In this document: piece after piece, positions 20,157 through 29,493 of the stretch
Layout of the letters: every line of letters begins with the position of its first letter
Position numbering within the stretch: the first letter of the stretch is position 1
From: Luteimicrobium album
GTDB taxonomy: Bacteria > Actinomycetota > Actinomycetes > Actinomycetales > Cellulomonadaceae
Assembly (NCBI RefSeq): GCF_030161555.1
Contig: NZ_BSUK01000001.1
Coordinates: forward strand, 3,472,001-3,536,000
Reading direction: 5' to 3'
DNA: 64,000 nt
The notes under the pieces: generated by a model
Told to the model about the DNA's origin: nothing
The model's input: only the letters and a program-made list of their open reading frames with translations
Database searches by the model: none
Position numbers and translations under genes: made by a program

Positions 20157-20639
20157 ATGGCCGGCGACGACCCCATGGTTCCTGTCGACGTCCTGGGCGT
20201 GCGTCAGCTCGGCGACCAGGAGGTCGTCGTGCTGCTGCTCGACGCCCGGTCCGGGCTGGTGGTGCCGATCGCGATCGGACCGCGCGAGGCGACGGCCATC
20301 GCGAGCGCCCAGGCGGGCGTCGTGCCGCCTCGCCCGATGACGCACGACCTGCTGCGCGACGTCCTGCGGGCGACCGGGGTGGTGCTGGAGAGCACCGAGG
20401 TCGTGGCGTTGAGGGACGGCGTGTTCTTCGCGGAGCTGGCTCTCTCCAACGGGGAGCGCGTCGACTCGCGGGCCTCGGACGCGATCGCCCTCGCGGTGCG
20501 GACGGGTGCCCCGGTCCTGTGTGCCGCGGAGGTCGTGGCGCGGGCCGGCGTGGAGGTCGTCGACGACGCCGGCGCGCGCGAGGTCGAGCGGTTCCGGTCC
20601 TTCCTGGACGGGGTCGAACCGGAGGACTTCGGCCCGTGA
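20157..20639 (+). CDS. Bifunctional nuclease family protein (DUF151)
   Basis: A 160-residue protein with the BFN core: VLLLDARSGLVVPIAIGPREATAIA, a short PRPMTHDLLRDVLRATG helix, and SRASDAIALAVRTGAPVL. Plant and bacterial members have been reported to have nuclease activity, but a physiological role in actinobacteria is not established. Its place between two MerR genes is conserved (Rv1829). ATG 20157 is favoured by TACCGT at 20145-20150 ending 6 nt upstream. Confidence 0.85.
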   Translation: MAGDDPMVPVDVLGVRQLGDQEVVVLLLDARSGLVVPIAIGPREATAIASAQAGVVPPRPMTHDLLRDVLRATGVVLESTEVVALRDGVFFAELALSNGERVDSRASDAIALAVRTGAPVLCAAEVVARAGVEVVDDAGAREVERFRSFLDGVEPEDFGP

Positions 20640-20650
20640 GCGGGCCTTCG

Positions 20651-20758
20651 ACCTCAGGTCGAGGTCGACGAGGGGCGACTGCGGCGTGACAGACGCGCAG
20701 CAACCCTCAGGTGGAGGGTGAGGGTCCGTGGCGCGAGCCGGAACCTCCGGTGGAGCGT
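20651..20758. promoter_or_regulatory. Three tandem operator-like inverted repeats upstream of a MerR gene
   Basis: Three related palindromes lie in the 286-bp space before the MerR gene: ACCTC-AGGTC-GAGGT (20651-20665), ACCCTC-AGGTG-GAGGGT (20703-20719) and ACCTCCGGTGGAG (20743-20755). Their shared core is ACCTC-AGGTg-GAGGT. The same ACCTCAGGT core appears inverted at 18734-18742, upstream of garA. Autoregulation by the downstream MerR protein is the simplest reading. Confidence 0.55.
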
Positions 20759-20925
20759 CGGGCTGTGGACGTCGGTCGGCGATGTCGCGACACGCCCGAT
20801 ACGCTGAGAGGCGCGGTCGTTGACCGACCCCCGGCCACCCCTAGCGTGGTGGGAGTCGAGCGGCCCCGGCGTCACGTGGGCGCCGCGAGCAGGCCGAGGA
20901 CGCAGGGCCCGGTAGGAGGCACAGC

Positions 20926-21504
20926 ATGAGCAGCAAGGGTGAGGCGGGCGCGACCAGCGCACCCGTGCCGCAGGGTGCCCAGGGACTCCTGTTCGGTGAC
21001 GCGATCGCGGAGCAGGACGAGTCGATCGGCTACCGCGGCCCGACGGCCTGCCGGGCGGCAGGGATCACCTACCGCCAGCTGGACTACTGGGCGCGCACGG
21101 GTCTGGTCGAGCCCAGCGTGAAGTCGGCGCAGGGCTCCGGCTCGCACCGCCTGTACGGCTTCCGCGACATCCTCGTCCTGAAGATCGTCAAGCGTCTCCT
21201 GGACACGGGCGTCTCGCTGCAGCAGATCCGGGCCGCCGTGCACACGCTGCGCGAGCGCGGCGTGAACGACCTCGCGGGCATCACGCTCATGAGCGACGGT
21301 GCGAGCGTCTACGAGTGCACGTCCGCGGACGAGGTCATCGACCTGGTCCAGGGCGGGCAGGGTGTGTTCGGCATCGCGGTCGGCCGCGTGTGGCGCGAGG
21401 TCGAGGGCACGCTCGCGGAGCTGCCGACCGAGAGCCTCGAGGACGCCGCGCCGGACGTCGAGGACGAGCTCGCCGTGCGTCGTCGGGCACGCAGCGCGAG
21501 CTGA
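20926..21504 (+). CDS. MerR-family transcriptional regulator (Rv1830 type)
   Basis: A 192-residue protein. After a flexible N-terminus, residues about 33-105 form the MerR helix-turn-helix (YRGPTACRAAGITYRQLDYWART, then HRLYGFRDILVLKIVKRLL). A short C-terminal domain follows, with an acidic tail. It closes the conserved GarA cluster. RBS AGGAGG is 8 nt before the ATG. The long upstream region with three palindromes indicates its own promoter. Target genes are unknown; in mycobacteria the orthologue is linked to division and growth. Confidence 0.85.
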   Translation: MSSKGEAGATSAPVPQGAQGLLFGDAIAEQDESIGYRGPTACRAAGITYRQLDYWARTGLVEPSVKSAQGSGSHRLYGFRDILVLKIVKRLLDTGVSLQQIRAAVHTLRERGVNDLAGITLMSDGASVYECTSADEVIDLVQGGQGVFGIAVGRVWREVEGTLAELPTESLEDAAPDVEDELAVRRRARSAS

Positions 21505-21570
21505 CGCCGCGTCGTCGGCCGGTCACCGGACCGACGCGCCCCGGGAGCCGCGAAGGCGGACGATAGGGGC

Positions 21571-22374
21571 ATGAAGCTCGAGATCCTGGGCCACGCGTGC
21601 GGCCGCCTCACCGATCGTTCCGGCGTCCTCGTGATCGACCCGGGGGCGTACTCGTCGCCCGACGCCCTCGCGTCCGCCGACGCGGTGCTCGTCACCCACG
21701 AGCACGCCGACCACGTCGACGTCGAACCGCTGCTCGCCGCCCTGGCCGAGCGGACGCACGTCGAGGTCTGGGCGCCCGCGGCCGTCGTCGCGGCCCTCCA
21801 GGCGCGGGGTGTCGAGCTGCAGCGCCTCCACGAGGCCGTCCCCGGGACGGCGCTGCGGGTCCTGGGCCACGACGTCGACGTCGTGGGCGGCACGCACGCT
21901 GCGATCCACACGGACCTGCCGCGGATCGCGAACGTGGGCTACGTCGTCGACGGGTCGGTGCTGCACCCGGGCGACGCGTTCGTGGAGCTGCCGCACGGGG
22001 CGCGGGTGCACGTCGTGCTGACCCCCGTGTCCGGACCGTGGCTCAAGCTCGCCGAGATCGTCGACTGGGTGCGGACGCTGCAGCCTGCGGTCGTCGTGCC
22101 GATCCACGACGCCCTGCTGTCGCCTATCGGCCGGGGTTCCGTGCTCCGCCAGCTCGGACCCGAAGGGCTGGGCGGGGGCTGGGGCTGGACCGTGGCCGAC
22201 CTGTCCGGCGACGGCGCCGCCCTGGACGTCGAACCCGACCCCGAGGCCCGCGCGCCGCTCGTGGCGCACGAGCTCGAGCTCGCGCACCCGGAGTTCGGCG
22301 ACGCGCCTTCGCTCGAGCGCGACGAGACGGTCGCGCCCCGCCCCGAGGAGGACGCGGCGGACGCGGACCGCTGA
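21571..22374 (+). CDS. Metallo-beta-lactamase-fold hydrolase (UlaG-like, COG2220)
   Basis: The N-terminus MKLEILGHACGRL and the metal motif VTHEHADHVDVEP (HxHxDH) place it in the UlaG-like branch. Further ligands lie in GGTHAAIH, LHPGDAF and VVPIHDALL. An acidic tail of about 50 residues extends the fold to 267 residues. Family members act on varied phosphoester or lactone substrates, so no reaction is assigned. A GACGAT hexamer ends 6 nt before the ATG. Confidence 0.8.
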   Translation: MKLEILGHACGRLTDRSGVLVIDPGAYSSPDALASADAVLVTHEHADHVDVEPLLAALAERTHVEVWAPAAVVAALQARGVELQRLHEAVPGTALRVLGHDVDVVGGTHAAIHTDLPRIANVGYVVDGSVLHPGDAFVELPHGARVHVVLTPVSGPWLKLAEIVDWVRTLQPAVVVPIHDALLSPIGRGSVLRQLGPEGLGGGWGWTVADLSGDGAALDVEPDPEARAPLVAHELELAHPEFGDAPSLERDETVAPRPEEDAADADR

Positions 22375-22422
22375 CTCCCCGCTCGCGTCGCGGTCGCTGT
22401 CGTCGCGGTCTTGAATGAGGAC

Positions 22423-25230
22423 GTGACCGCCGTGCCCGCCCCGTCGCCCGCGCGCTCCGCCGTCGTCAGCCGGACCGCGGCCACGCCCTGGGCGAGGCCA
22501 GCCCCTGACGTGGCGGCGGAGCTCGGCTCGGGCACGGGCGGGCTCGGCTCCGCGGACGCCGTCCGGATCCTCGCCGAGGTCGGACCGAACGAGCTCCCGC
22601 CCCCGGAACGCCCGCCGTTGTGGCGGCGGATCCTCGCGCAGTTCCAGGACGTCCTCGTGTACGTCCTGCTGGTCTCGGCGGGCCTCAAGGCGATCCTCGG
22701 CGAGTGGATCGACTTCACGATCATCCTGCTCGTGGCGGTCGTGAACGCCGCGGTCGGGTTCATCCAGGAGGGCCGGGCGGAGAGCGCGCTGGAGGGCATC
22801 CGGCAGATGCTCTCGCCGTCGGCGGAGGTGCTGCGCGACGGCGCGTGGGCGACGGTCGACGCGGCGCACGTGGTGCCCGGCGACGTCGTGCGCGTGCGGC
22901 CGGGGAGCGCGTCCCCGCCGACGTGCGGGTGCTCGAGGCGACGAACCTGCGTGTGGAGGAGTCCGCGCTCACGGGCGAGTCGCAGCCCGCCGCGAAGGAC
23001 CCGGCCTCCGTCGACCCGCAGGCGGGCGTCGGCGACCGCACGAGCATGCTGTTCTCCGGGACGATCGTCGTGGCCGGCACGGGGTCGGGGGTCGTCGTCG
23101 CCACGGGCGCGGCGACCGAGCTCGGTCGGATCCAGGGGCTCGTCGCCGAGGCCGACGACCTGACCACGCCGCTGACCCGGCAGCTCGGACGGTTCGGCAC
23201 CGCGATCGCGCTCCTCATACTCGTGCTCGGCGTGGTCATGGCGGTGATCGGGCACACGCTGCATCACTTCTCGGTCGACGAGCTCCTGTCGGCGTCGATC
23301 GGGTTCGCAGTCGCGGCGGTGCCCGAGGGGCTCCCGGCGCTGGTGACCATCACGCTCGCGCTCGGCGTCCAACAGATGGCACGGCGCAACGCGATCACGC
23401 GGCGCCTGCCGTCCGTCGAGACGCTGGGGGCCGTCACGACGATCTGCTCCGACAAGACCGGCACGCTCACCAAGAACGAGATGACGGCGCGGGTCGTGCG
23501 GACCGCGGAACGGACGTTCGACGTCGAGGGCGCCGGGTACGCCCCGGAGGGAGCCGTGACGACGCCCGACGGGGCGGCCGCGACGCTCGGTGCCCACCCC
23601 GACCTGCGATCCGTCGTCGAGGCGGTGGCCCTGTGCAACGACGCGCAGGTCGTGCCGGGGCCGGGTGGCTGGGCGTTGGTGGGTGAGCCCACGGAGGGTG
23701 CACTGCGCACGCTCGCGCTCAAGGCGGGCGACGACGGCGCGGGCTGGGACCGCGTCGCGGTGCTGCCCTTCGACTCCGCGGTCAAGTACATGGCGACGCT
23801 CGACGCCCGGGGGCGGCGCCGTCGTGCACGTCAAGGGAGCGCCGGACCGGGTGCTCGCGCGGTGCGCGAGCCAGGTGGGGGCGGACGGCGCGGCCGCGAC
23901 GCTCGACGCCGCGTTCTGGGAGGGCGAGGTGGACGCCCTCGGGGCGCGCGGTCTGCGCGTGCTCGCGGCGGCACGCCGGACGGCGGCCGAGGCCACGCGC
24001 GACGTCACCGACGACGACCTCCACGAGCTCGAGCTCTGCGGGTTGATCGGGATCGTCGACCCGCCGCGGCCCGAGGCCGTGGCCGCGGTCGCCGACTGCC
24101 ACCAGGCGGGCATCGCCGTCAAGATGATCACCGGCGACCACCCGGGCACCGCGGTCGCGATCGCCAAGGAGCTCGGCATCCTCGACGCCGCCGGCCGTCC
24201 CCTCGGGCCGGGCACGCCCGACGAGGACACCGCCCCCGCGGTCCTGACGGGAGCCGAGCTCGAGGTCCTGTCGACCGAGCAGCTGCGCGCCGTCGTGCAG
24301 GACGTCGACGTGTACGCGCGCACGAGCCCCGAGCACAAGATCCGGATCGTCTCGGCGCTCCAGGCGCACCGCCAGGTCGTCGCGATGACGGGCGACGGCG
24401 TCAACGACGCCCCGGCGCTCAGCCAGGCCGACGTCGGGGTCGCGATGGGGATCAAGGGGACCGAGGCCACGAAGGAGGCCGCCGACGTCGTGCTCGCCGA
24501 CGACAACTTCGCGACCATCGAGCGCGCGGTCGAGGAGGGGCGCCGGATCTACGACAACGTCCGCAAGTCGGTGCTCTTCCTCCTTCCGACGAACGGGGCG
24601 CAGGCGCTCGTCATCCTGGTCGCGGTGCTCTTCGGGCTGACGCTGCCACTCACACCCGTCCAGGTGCTCTGGGTCAACATGGTCACCGCCGTCACACTGT
24701 CCCTCGCGCTCGCGTACGAGTCGGCGGAGCCGGGCATCATGGCGCGTCCGCCCCGCGACCCGGACGCGTCGCTCGTCGGGGGCCCGGCCCTCGGGCGGAT
24801 CCTGCTCGTCTCCGCGGTCATCGGCGGGGCGACCCTCGCCGTCTTCTTCACCGAGCGGGCGGGGCACATGAGCGTCGCCCAGGCGCAGACCACCGCCGTC
24901 ACGACCCTCGTCCTCGGGCAGCTCGCCTACCTGTTCAACTGCCGGTTCCTGGGTCGGTCGAGCCTCACGCTCGACGTGCTGCGCGGCAACCGCGTCCTGT
25001 GGATCTCGGCCGGCGCGCTCGTCGTGCTGCAGCTCGTCTTCGTCTACGTGCCCTTCATGCACACGGTCTTCGACTCGGCGTCCGTGGGCTGGCGCGGGTG
25101 GTGGGTCCCGCTCCTCCTCGCCGTGGCGGTCTTCCTCTTCGTCGAAGCCGTCAAGGCGCTGAGCCGGCGGCGAGAGCGGTCTCGTCTCGCCGCCGACCGC
25201 AGCCCGGTCAGTGGTTCCGTAGAGCCTTGA
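22423..25230 (+). CDS. Cation-transporting P-type ATPase, P2 (Ca2+-ATPase-like) type (two frameshifts)
   Basis: A large ion pump of about 935 residues. It has the N-terminal cation-ATPase domain, the A-domain loop ALTGESQPAAKD, the M4 motif AAVPEGLPALV and the phosphorylation site CSDKTGTLTKNEM. MITGDHPGTAVAIAKE, TGDGVNDAPALSQADVGVAMG and six C-terminal membrane segments follow. M6 reads WVNMVTAVTLSLALAYE, so the Asp used for calcium in SERCA pumps is Ala here and the ion is uncertain. The frame breaks near 22908 (one G short) and near 23815 (one G too many). GTG 22423 lies 6 nt after TTGAAT; other starts are possible. Confidence 0.85.
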
Positions 25231-25494
25231 CCAGCTCGGCCTTCTTCATCGAGGACCGGCCCTCGATCCCGATCTCCGACGCGCGCTTGCGCAGGTCGGC
25301 GACCGTCCAGTCCTCGTAGGACCCGGACTTCCCGCCCTTCTTCCCGACCTCGGAGCGCGAGCTGCCTGCGGCGGCGTTCGCGATGCGCGCGCTCTTCTCC
25401 TTGGAGCTCCCCTCGTCGCGGAGCTCCCCTCGTCGCGGAGCTCCTCGTACAGCTTCTTGTCCTTGACGCTCGGTCCTGGGCTGCGCTTCGGCAT
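25208..25494 (-). CDS. Small Rho-N/SAP-like domain protein (disrupted by a 17-bp duplication)
   Basis: Without the duplication this encodes 89 residues: MPKRSPGPSVKDKKLYEELR at the start, then KEKSARIANAAA, and a C-terminal Rho termination factor N-like motif (DWTVADLRKRASEIGI, then MKKAELVKALRNH). A 17-bp unit occurs twice in tandem (25409-25425 and 25426-25442) and shifts the frame after residue about 28. The RBS GGGAGG fits ATG 25494. Its 3' end overlaps the convergent ATPase gene by 23 bp. Small basic proteins of this kind are usually annotated as nucleic-acid binding; the role is unknown. Confidence 0.72.
25409..25442. repeat. 17-bp perfect tandem duplication inside a coding gene
   Basis: The unit CCCCTCGTCGCGGAGCT occurs at 25409-25425 and again at 25426-25442. 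Because 17 is not a multiple of three it breaks the reading frame of the small Rho-N-like gene, and removing one copy restores it exactly. Confidence 0.9.
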
Positions 25495-25541
25495 GGTCCG
25501 CCTCCCTGTCGTCGTTGGGCTCGGTGCGCCGTTCGGGGCGA

Positions 25542-26114
25542 TCACCTCGTCCCCACCATGCCCACGCCCGACGACGTCCGCACGGCGGCGAGGCGAGTGC
25601 CGCGCCCCAGGAGCAGCGCGTGCAGGGCGAGGGCGGCGACCGCCATGAGGAGCGCGCCGTCGAGGTAGTGGCAGTACATCGCGCCCAGGTAGGACGGGCC
25701 ACCCCAGGCGTCGGCCGTGAAGCGGGGGTCCAGGCCGCCGACGACCTGCTCGCCCGCACGCCAGAAGCCGTAGAGGAACAGGGCGGCGAACGGCACGGCC
25801 ACGAGGGCGCGGAGCGCCACCGCCGGGCGACGGGTCGCCTCCCGGAGCGTCAGACGGACCCGCGCAGCGGCCGGCCGGCCGAGGGGTGCGAGGAGCGTCG
25901 CCCGGAGGCGACCCCGGGCGGCGAGCACCGCGACCGCGACCCCTGCGAGCGCCGTGAGGACGAGGTGCACCGCCCACGCGGAGGTGCCGTCGTGGTGGAC
26001 GGCTGGCGCGTCGCTGCGTTGGGCATACGCGACGGCACCTGTGACGACGCCGACCACGAACAGCGTGGCGGAGGTGAGGACGATCGGACGGGAGAGACGG
26101 TTCGGTGTGGTCAT
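25542..26114 (-). CDS. Hypothetical integral membrane protein
   Basis: A 190-residue protein with about four hydrophobic segments (residues about 10-32, 46-67, 98-118 and 150-172) and an Arg-rich cytoplasmic stretch between the second and third. I recognise no family. A CAGGCT hexamer ends 6 nt before ATG 26114. It is divergent from the sensor kinase gene, with 164 bp between the starts, so it may be a target of that two-component system; this is inference. Confidence 0.6.
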   Translation of the reverse strand: MTTPNRLSRPIVLTSATLFVVGVVTGAVAYAQRSDAPAVHHDGTSAWAVHLVLTALAGVAVAVLAARGRLRATLLAPLGRPAAARVRLTLREATRRPAVALRALVAVPFAALFLYGFWRAGEQVVGGLDPRFTADAWGGPSYLGAMYCHYLDGALLMAVAALALHALLLGRGTRLAAVRTSSGVGMVGTR

Positions 26115-26278
26115 GGCTCGAGCCTGTCGCCGCGCCGCGGGCCGGGCGTCGTGCGCACGGACGGATCCCGCCGTCGTCCTGGGGGAGGAGCGCCGACCCC
26201 GACCCTCCTCGGGGACGACGCGCCCCGTCGTCCTCGAGGAGGACGACGCCGGCGGACGCCGCCCCTAGGGTCGGTGCC

Positions 26279-27550
26279 ATGACCTCCCCCGACGGGCCGC
26301 AGCGCGATCTCGCGCCACGCACCGTGCCCCTGCGTGGGCGGCGGCCACGGCCCGGGCTCTGGCTCGACGTCGCGGTGGCCGTGGCGTGCTTCGCGCTGTT
26401 CACCGTGCCGGTCCTGCTCTCGCTGCCGTCCGACGCGCACCCGCTCGCGACACCGCTGCTGGGCCTGCTGGTCGCCGCGCCGCTGGCCTGGGCACGTCGT
26501 GCACCCGTCCTCGCGCTCGCGCTCGTCTCCGCCGGGCTCGTCGTCGCCGCGCTCACCGGCGTGCGGGTGACGCCGTTCGTGAGCGACCTGGGGCCGGCCC
26601 TCGGCGTCGCCGCCGCCGTGTGCGCGGTCCGGCTGCCGCGCCGGACCGCGGTGCTCGCCGTCGCCGCGGCGGCGGTCGCCGTCAGCGCGGCCGACATGGT
26701 CGCGCTGCACGTGTGGCCCGACCGCGACCAGGACCTCGTCCAGCTCCTCGTGGCCGCCGCCGGGTGGTTCGTCGGCGACGTCGTGCGCACCCGGCGCGGG
26801 TTCGCGGCCGCGCTCGCCGTCGAGGAGGCCAGGCTCGCCCGCGAGGCCGACGCACGCGTCCGCGCCGAGGAGCGGCTGCGGGTCTCCCGCGACGTCCACG
26901 ACGTCGTCTCTCACACCCTGTCGCTCGTCGCGGTCCGGGCCGGCGTGGGCCGGCTGCTCCTGGACGACGATCCCGAGCAGGCGCGCGCCGCGCTCACCAC
27001 GATCGAGGATGCCAGCCGGCGCGCGCTGTCCGAGCTCCGTGGCGTCCTGGCGGGCCTGCGGGACGTCGGGGGCGCCGACCCGGTCCCCGAGCCGACGCTC
27101 GACCACGTCCCCGCCCTCGTCGCCGCCGTCGCCGACGCGGGGCTCGCCGTCGACCTGAGGGTCGAGGGCGAGGCGACCTACGACCGGCTGCTCGAGACGT
27201 CCGCGTACCGGGTCGTGCAGGAGGCGCTGACGAACGTCGTCAAGCACGCGCCGGGGGCTCACGTGCGCGTCGACGTCCGTCGCGCCGACCCGCTCGTCGT
27301 CGTCGTCGAGGACACCGGGGCGATGGACCCTGCCGGCGCATCGGGCCCGCCCGCGCTCGCCGGGTCCGGGCTGGGGGTCGAGGGCATCCGTGCGCGCGTC
27401 GCGCTGCACGGCGGTCGCGCGAGCGCCGGCCCCGTCGACGGCGGCGGCTGGCGCGTCGAGGCCGTGTTCGGGCCCGGCGTGCCGGGCGAGGGGGCGGAGG
27501 CGCACCATACTGGGGCGCGTGCCGGACGAGCCCAGCCTCCTGATGCCTGA
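26279..27550 (+). CDS. Two-component sensor histidine kinase (NarL-type, HisKA_3)
   Basis: A 423-residue membrane kinase. Residues about 30-165 contain four to five hydrophobic segments. A short linker helix leads to the HisKA_3 dimerisation motif RVSRDVHDVVSHTLSL with the phospho-acceptor His. The HATPase domain includes YRVVQEALTNVVKHAPG (N box) and GSGLGVEGIRARVALHGG (G box). TAGGGT at 26266-26271 ends 7 nt before ATG 26279, fixing the start. The response regulator overlaps its 3' end. The signal is unknown; the sensor has no large extracytoplasmic domain. Confidence 0.88.
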   Translation: MTSPDGPQRDLAPRTVPLRGRRPRPGLWLDVAVAVACFALFTVPVLLSLPSDAHPLATPLLGLLVAAPLAWARRAPVLALALVSAGLVVAALTGVRVTPFVSDLGPALGVAAAVCAVRLPRRTAVLAVAAAAVAVSAADMVALHVWPDRDQDLVQLLVAAAGWFVGDVVRTRRGFAAALAVEEARLAREADARVRAEERLRVSRDVHDVVSHTLSLVAVRAGVGRLLLDDDPEQARAALTTIEDASRRALSELRGVLAGLRDVGGADPVPEPTLDHVPALVAAVADAGLAVDLRVEGEATYDRLLETSAYRVVQEALTNVVKHAPGAHVRVDVRRADPLVVVVEDTGAMDPAGASGPPALAGSGLGVEGIRARVALHGGRASAGPVDGGGWRVEAVFGPGVPGEGAEAHHTGARAGRAQPPDA

Positions 27551-28247
27551 CCAGCCCGGGGACACGAGCCCGGCCCCGACCCGGGTGCTCGTCGTCGACG
27601 ACGAGGCCCTCGTTCGTGCGGGCTTCCGTGCGCTCGTCGGGTCCGCGCCCGACCTCGAGGTCGTGGGCGAGGCGTCCCACGGTGCCGACGCGGTCCGGCA
27701 GGCGCGGGCCCTCCGGCCCGACGTCGTGCTCATGGACCTGCGGATGCCCGTGATGGATGGGCTCGAGGCCACGCGCTACCTCGCGGGCGAGCCGGACGGC
27801 CCACGGGTGCTCGTCGTCACGACGTTCGACCACGACGAGTACGTCTTCCAGGCGCTGCGTGCGGGAGCGAGCGGGTTCGTGCTCAAGGACACGCCGCCGG
27901 AGCGCCTGCTCGACGCGATCCGGGTCGTCGCGGCGGGGGAGTCGCTCCTCGCGCCGAGCGTGACGACGCGGCTCGTGTCGGCGTTCGTCCGGCAGGCGCC
28001 GACCGCTCCCACGCCCGACGACGCCCGCCTGGCCGGGCTGACCGAGCGGGAGCGGGAGGTGCTCGCCCTGGTGGCCCGTGGCCGGTCGAACGCCGAGCTC
28101 GCCGCGGAGCTCGTCGTCGAGGTGACGACCGTGAAGACGCACGTGAGCCGGCTCCTGGCGAAGCTGGGGGCGCGGGACCGGGCCCAGCTTGTCGTGGTGG
28201 CGTACGAGTCGGGGCTCGTCGCGCCGTCGGGCCGCGCCGACGGTTAG
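27519..28247 (+). CDS. LuxR/NarL-family response regulator
   Basis: The receiver domain starts TRVLVVDDEALVRAGF, has the phospho-acceptor Asp in DVVLMDLRMPVMDG and the switch Lys in GFVLKDTPPERLL. The C-terminal LuxR helix-turn-helix is LTEREREVLALVARGRSNAEL, then TVKTHVSRLLAKLGARDR. GTG 27519 overlaps the kinase gene by 32 bp and gives 242 residues; ATG 27543 (234 residues) is an equally good start. It is the partner of the preceding kinase. Confidence 0.9.
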   Translation: MPDEPSLLMPDQPGDTSPAPTRVLVVDDEALVRAGFRALVGSAPDLEVVGEASHGADAVRQARALRPDVVLMDLRMPVMDGLEATRYLAGEPDGPRVLVVTTFDHDEYVFQALRAGASGFVLKDTPPERLLDAIRVVAAGESLLAPSVTTRLVSAFVRQAPTAPTPDDARLAGLTEREREVLALVARGRSNAELAAELVVEVTTVKTHVSRLLAKLGARDRAQLVVVAYESGLVAPSGRADG

Positions 28248-28256
28248 CGTGGGCTC

Positions 28257-28813
28257 GTGCGCGACGACGCTGCGCCCGGCCAGTCGCCCGGGGACGAGAT
28301 GCCCGACGACGGCCCCTGGGCGTCCGACGACGCGGGCCGCCACGAGACCGTGGCGGAGCGGCTCGACCGGAACTGGAACGAGCTGCTGCAGGAGCTCCGC
28401 GTCACCCAGACCGGCGCCCAGGTCCTCACGGGCTTCCTCCTGACCGTCCCGTTCCAGCAGCGCTTCGGGCGTCTCGACGACCTCGAGGTCGCGACGTACC
28501 TGGTGCTCGTCGCCCTGTCCACGGCGGCGACCGGGCTCCTCGTCGCCCCGGTGAGCCTGCACCGGTTCCTGTTCCGGCGGCGGCTCAAGCGCGAGACCGT
28601 GGTCCTGGGGCACCGGCTCGCCCGGCTCGGTCTGCTCGCGCTCGGGCTGACGATCGTGGGCTGCGTGTTCTTCCTGTTCGACGTCGTCGTGTCCACGACG
28701 GCCGGGGTGGTCGCCGGGGAGTCGCGCTGTGCGGGCTGCTCGGGCTGTGGGTCGTCCTGCCCTGGTCGGTGGCCCGCCGGTCGGCGCCCGGCACGCTCCC
28801 GACGCCGTTCTGA
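28257..28813 (+). CDS. DUF6328 family membrane protein (one frameshift)
   Basis: The conserved segment RLDRNWNELLQELRVTQTGAQ precedes four membrane segments, starting with VLTGFLLTVPFQQRF. The frame breaks near 28718 in GCCGGGGAGTC, one G short. After repair the tail reads LCGLLGLWVVLPWSVARR and stops at 28813, giving 185 residues; unrepaired, it runs on as an Arg-rich shadow. GTG 28257 follows TAGCGT (28245-28250) by 6 nt. The function is unknown. Confidence 0.75.
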
Positions 28814-28826
28814 GCGACGGACGCGG

Positions 28827-29372
28827 TCACCGCGCGACGGCGGTGACCGCGTCCGTGACGAGCTCCGCGGCCGCGGCCGCCTTCGGGGTCGCGGACCTCG
28901 CAGCGAACGCCGCCGCCGCGAGCAGCAGGGTCGCGCTCGACGCCAGGGTGCGAACCGTGTTGCCCACGTTCCAGCGGCCCACGAAGTCGGCCCACACGGT
29001 CGCGGGGTCGGCGTGCGGCGACGCGGACGCGAGCGTCTGGTTGAGCGGGACGTTCACCGCGCCCGTCGTGATGATCGTCCCGACGACGTACACGGCTGCC
29101 GCGACGAGCAGGAGCACTCCAGCGGTGCGCTGGCCCGAGCGCAGCGCGAGGACCCCGGCGACCGCGGCGAAGACCGGGACGAGCATGAACACGGCGAGGA
29201 AGAACGGGTTCTCGATCCGGGCGTTGATGTGGCGCATCGCGGAGACGGCCGTCGCGGGGCTCCCCGCGGACAGCCCCGGCATGACGCCCACCGCGAAGGC
29301 GAAGAACGTGCCGGCCATCGCGCCGGCGGAGAGGACGGTGAGACCGGTCAGGACGGCGGTGAGAGGACGCAC
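28827..29372 (-). CDS. DUF1772 (anthrone oxygenase-like) membrane protein
   Basis: A 181-residue protein with four membrane segments. Typical DUF1772 features are AGTFFAFAVGVMPGL at residues 20-35, the INARIENPFF stretch, VNVPLNQTLAS and the region WADFVGRWNVGNTVRTLAS. Fungal relatives include anthrone oxygenases, but a reaction in bacteria is not shown. RBS AAGGAG precedes the GTG start. It is divergent from an AraC regulator with a 121-bp spacer, so it is its likely target. Confidence 0.8.
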   Translation of the reverse strand: MRPLTAVLTGLTVLSAGAMAGTFFAFAVGVMPGLSAGSPATAVSAMRHINARIENPFFLAVFMLVPVFAAVAGVLALRSGQRTAGVLLLVAAAVYVVGTIITTGAVNVPLNQTLASASPHADPATVWADFVGRWNVGNTVRTLASSATLLLAAAAFAARSATPKAAAAAELVTDAVTAVAR

Positions 29373-29493
29373 GATAGCTCCTTGGTCGTGAGGTGGCGCC
29401 TGGTCGGTCGCCTGGCTCGAGTCAACCGGCTCCCTCGGCGCGTCGACATGGGCCAGACGCTCACCCCCATACGCGAGCGTCTACGGTGACGTG

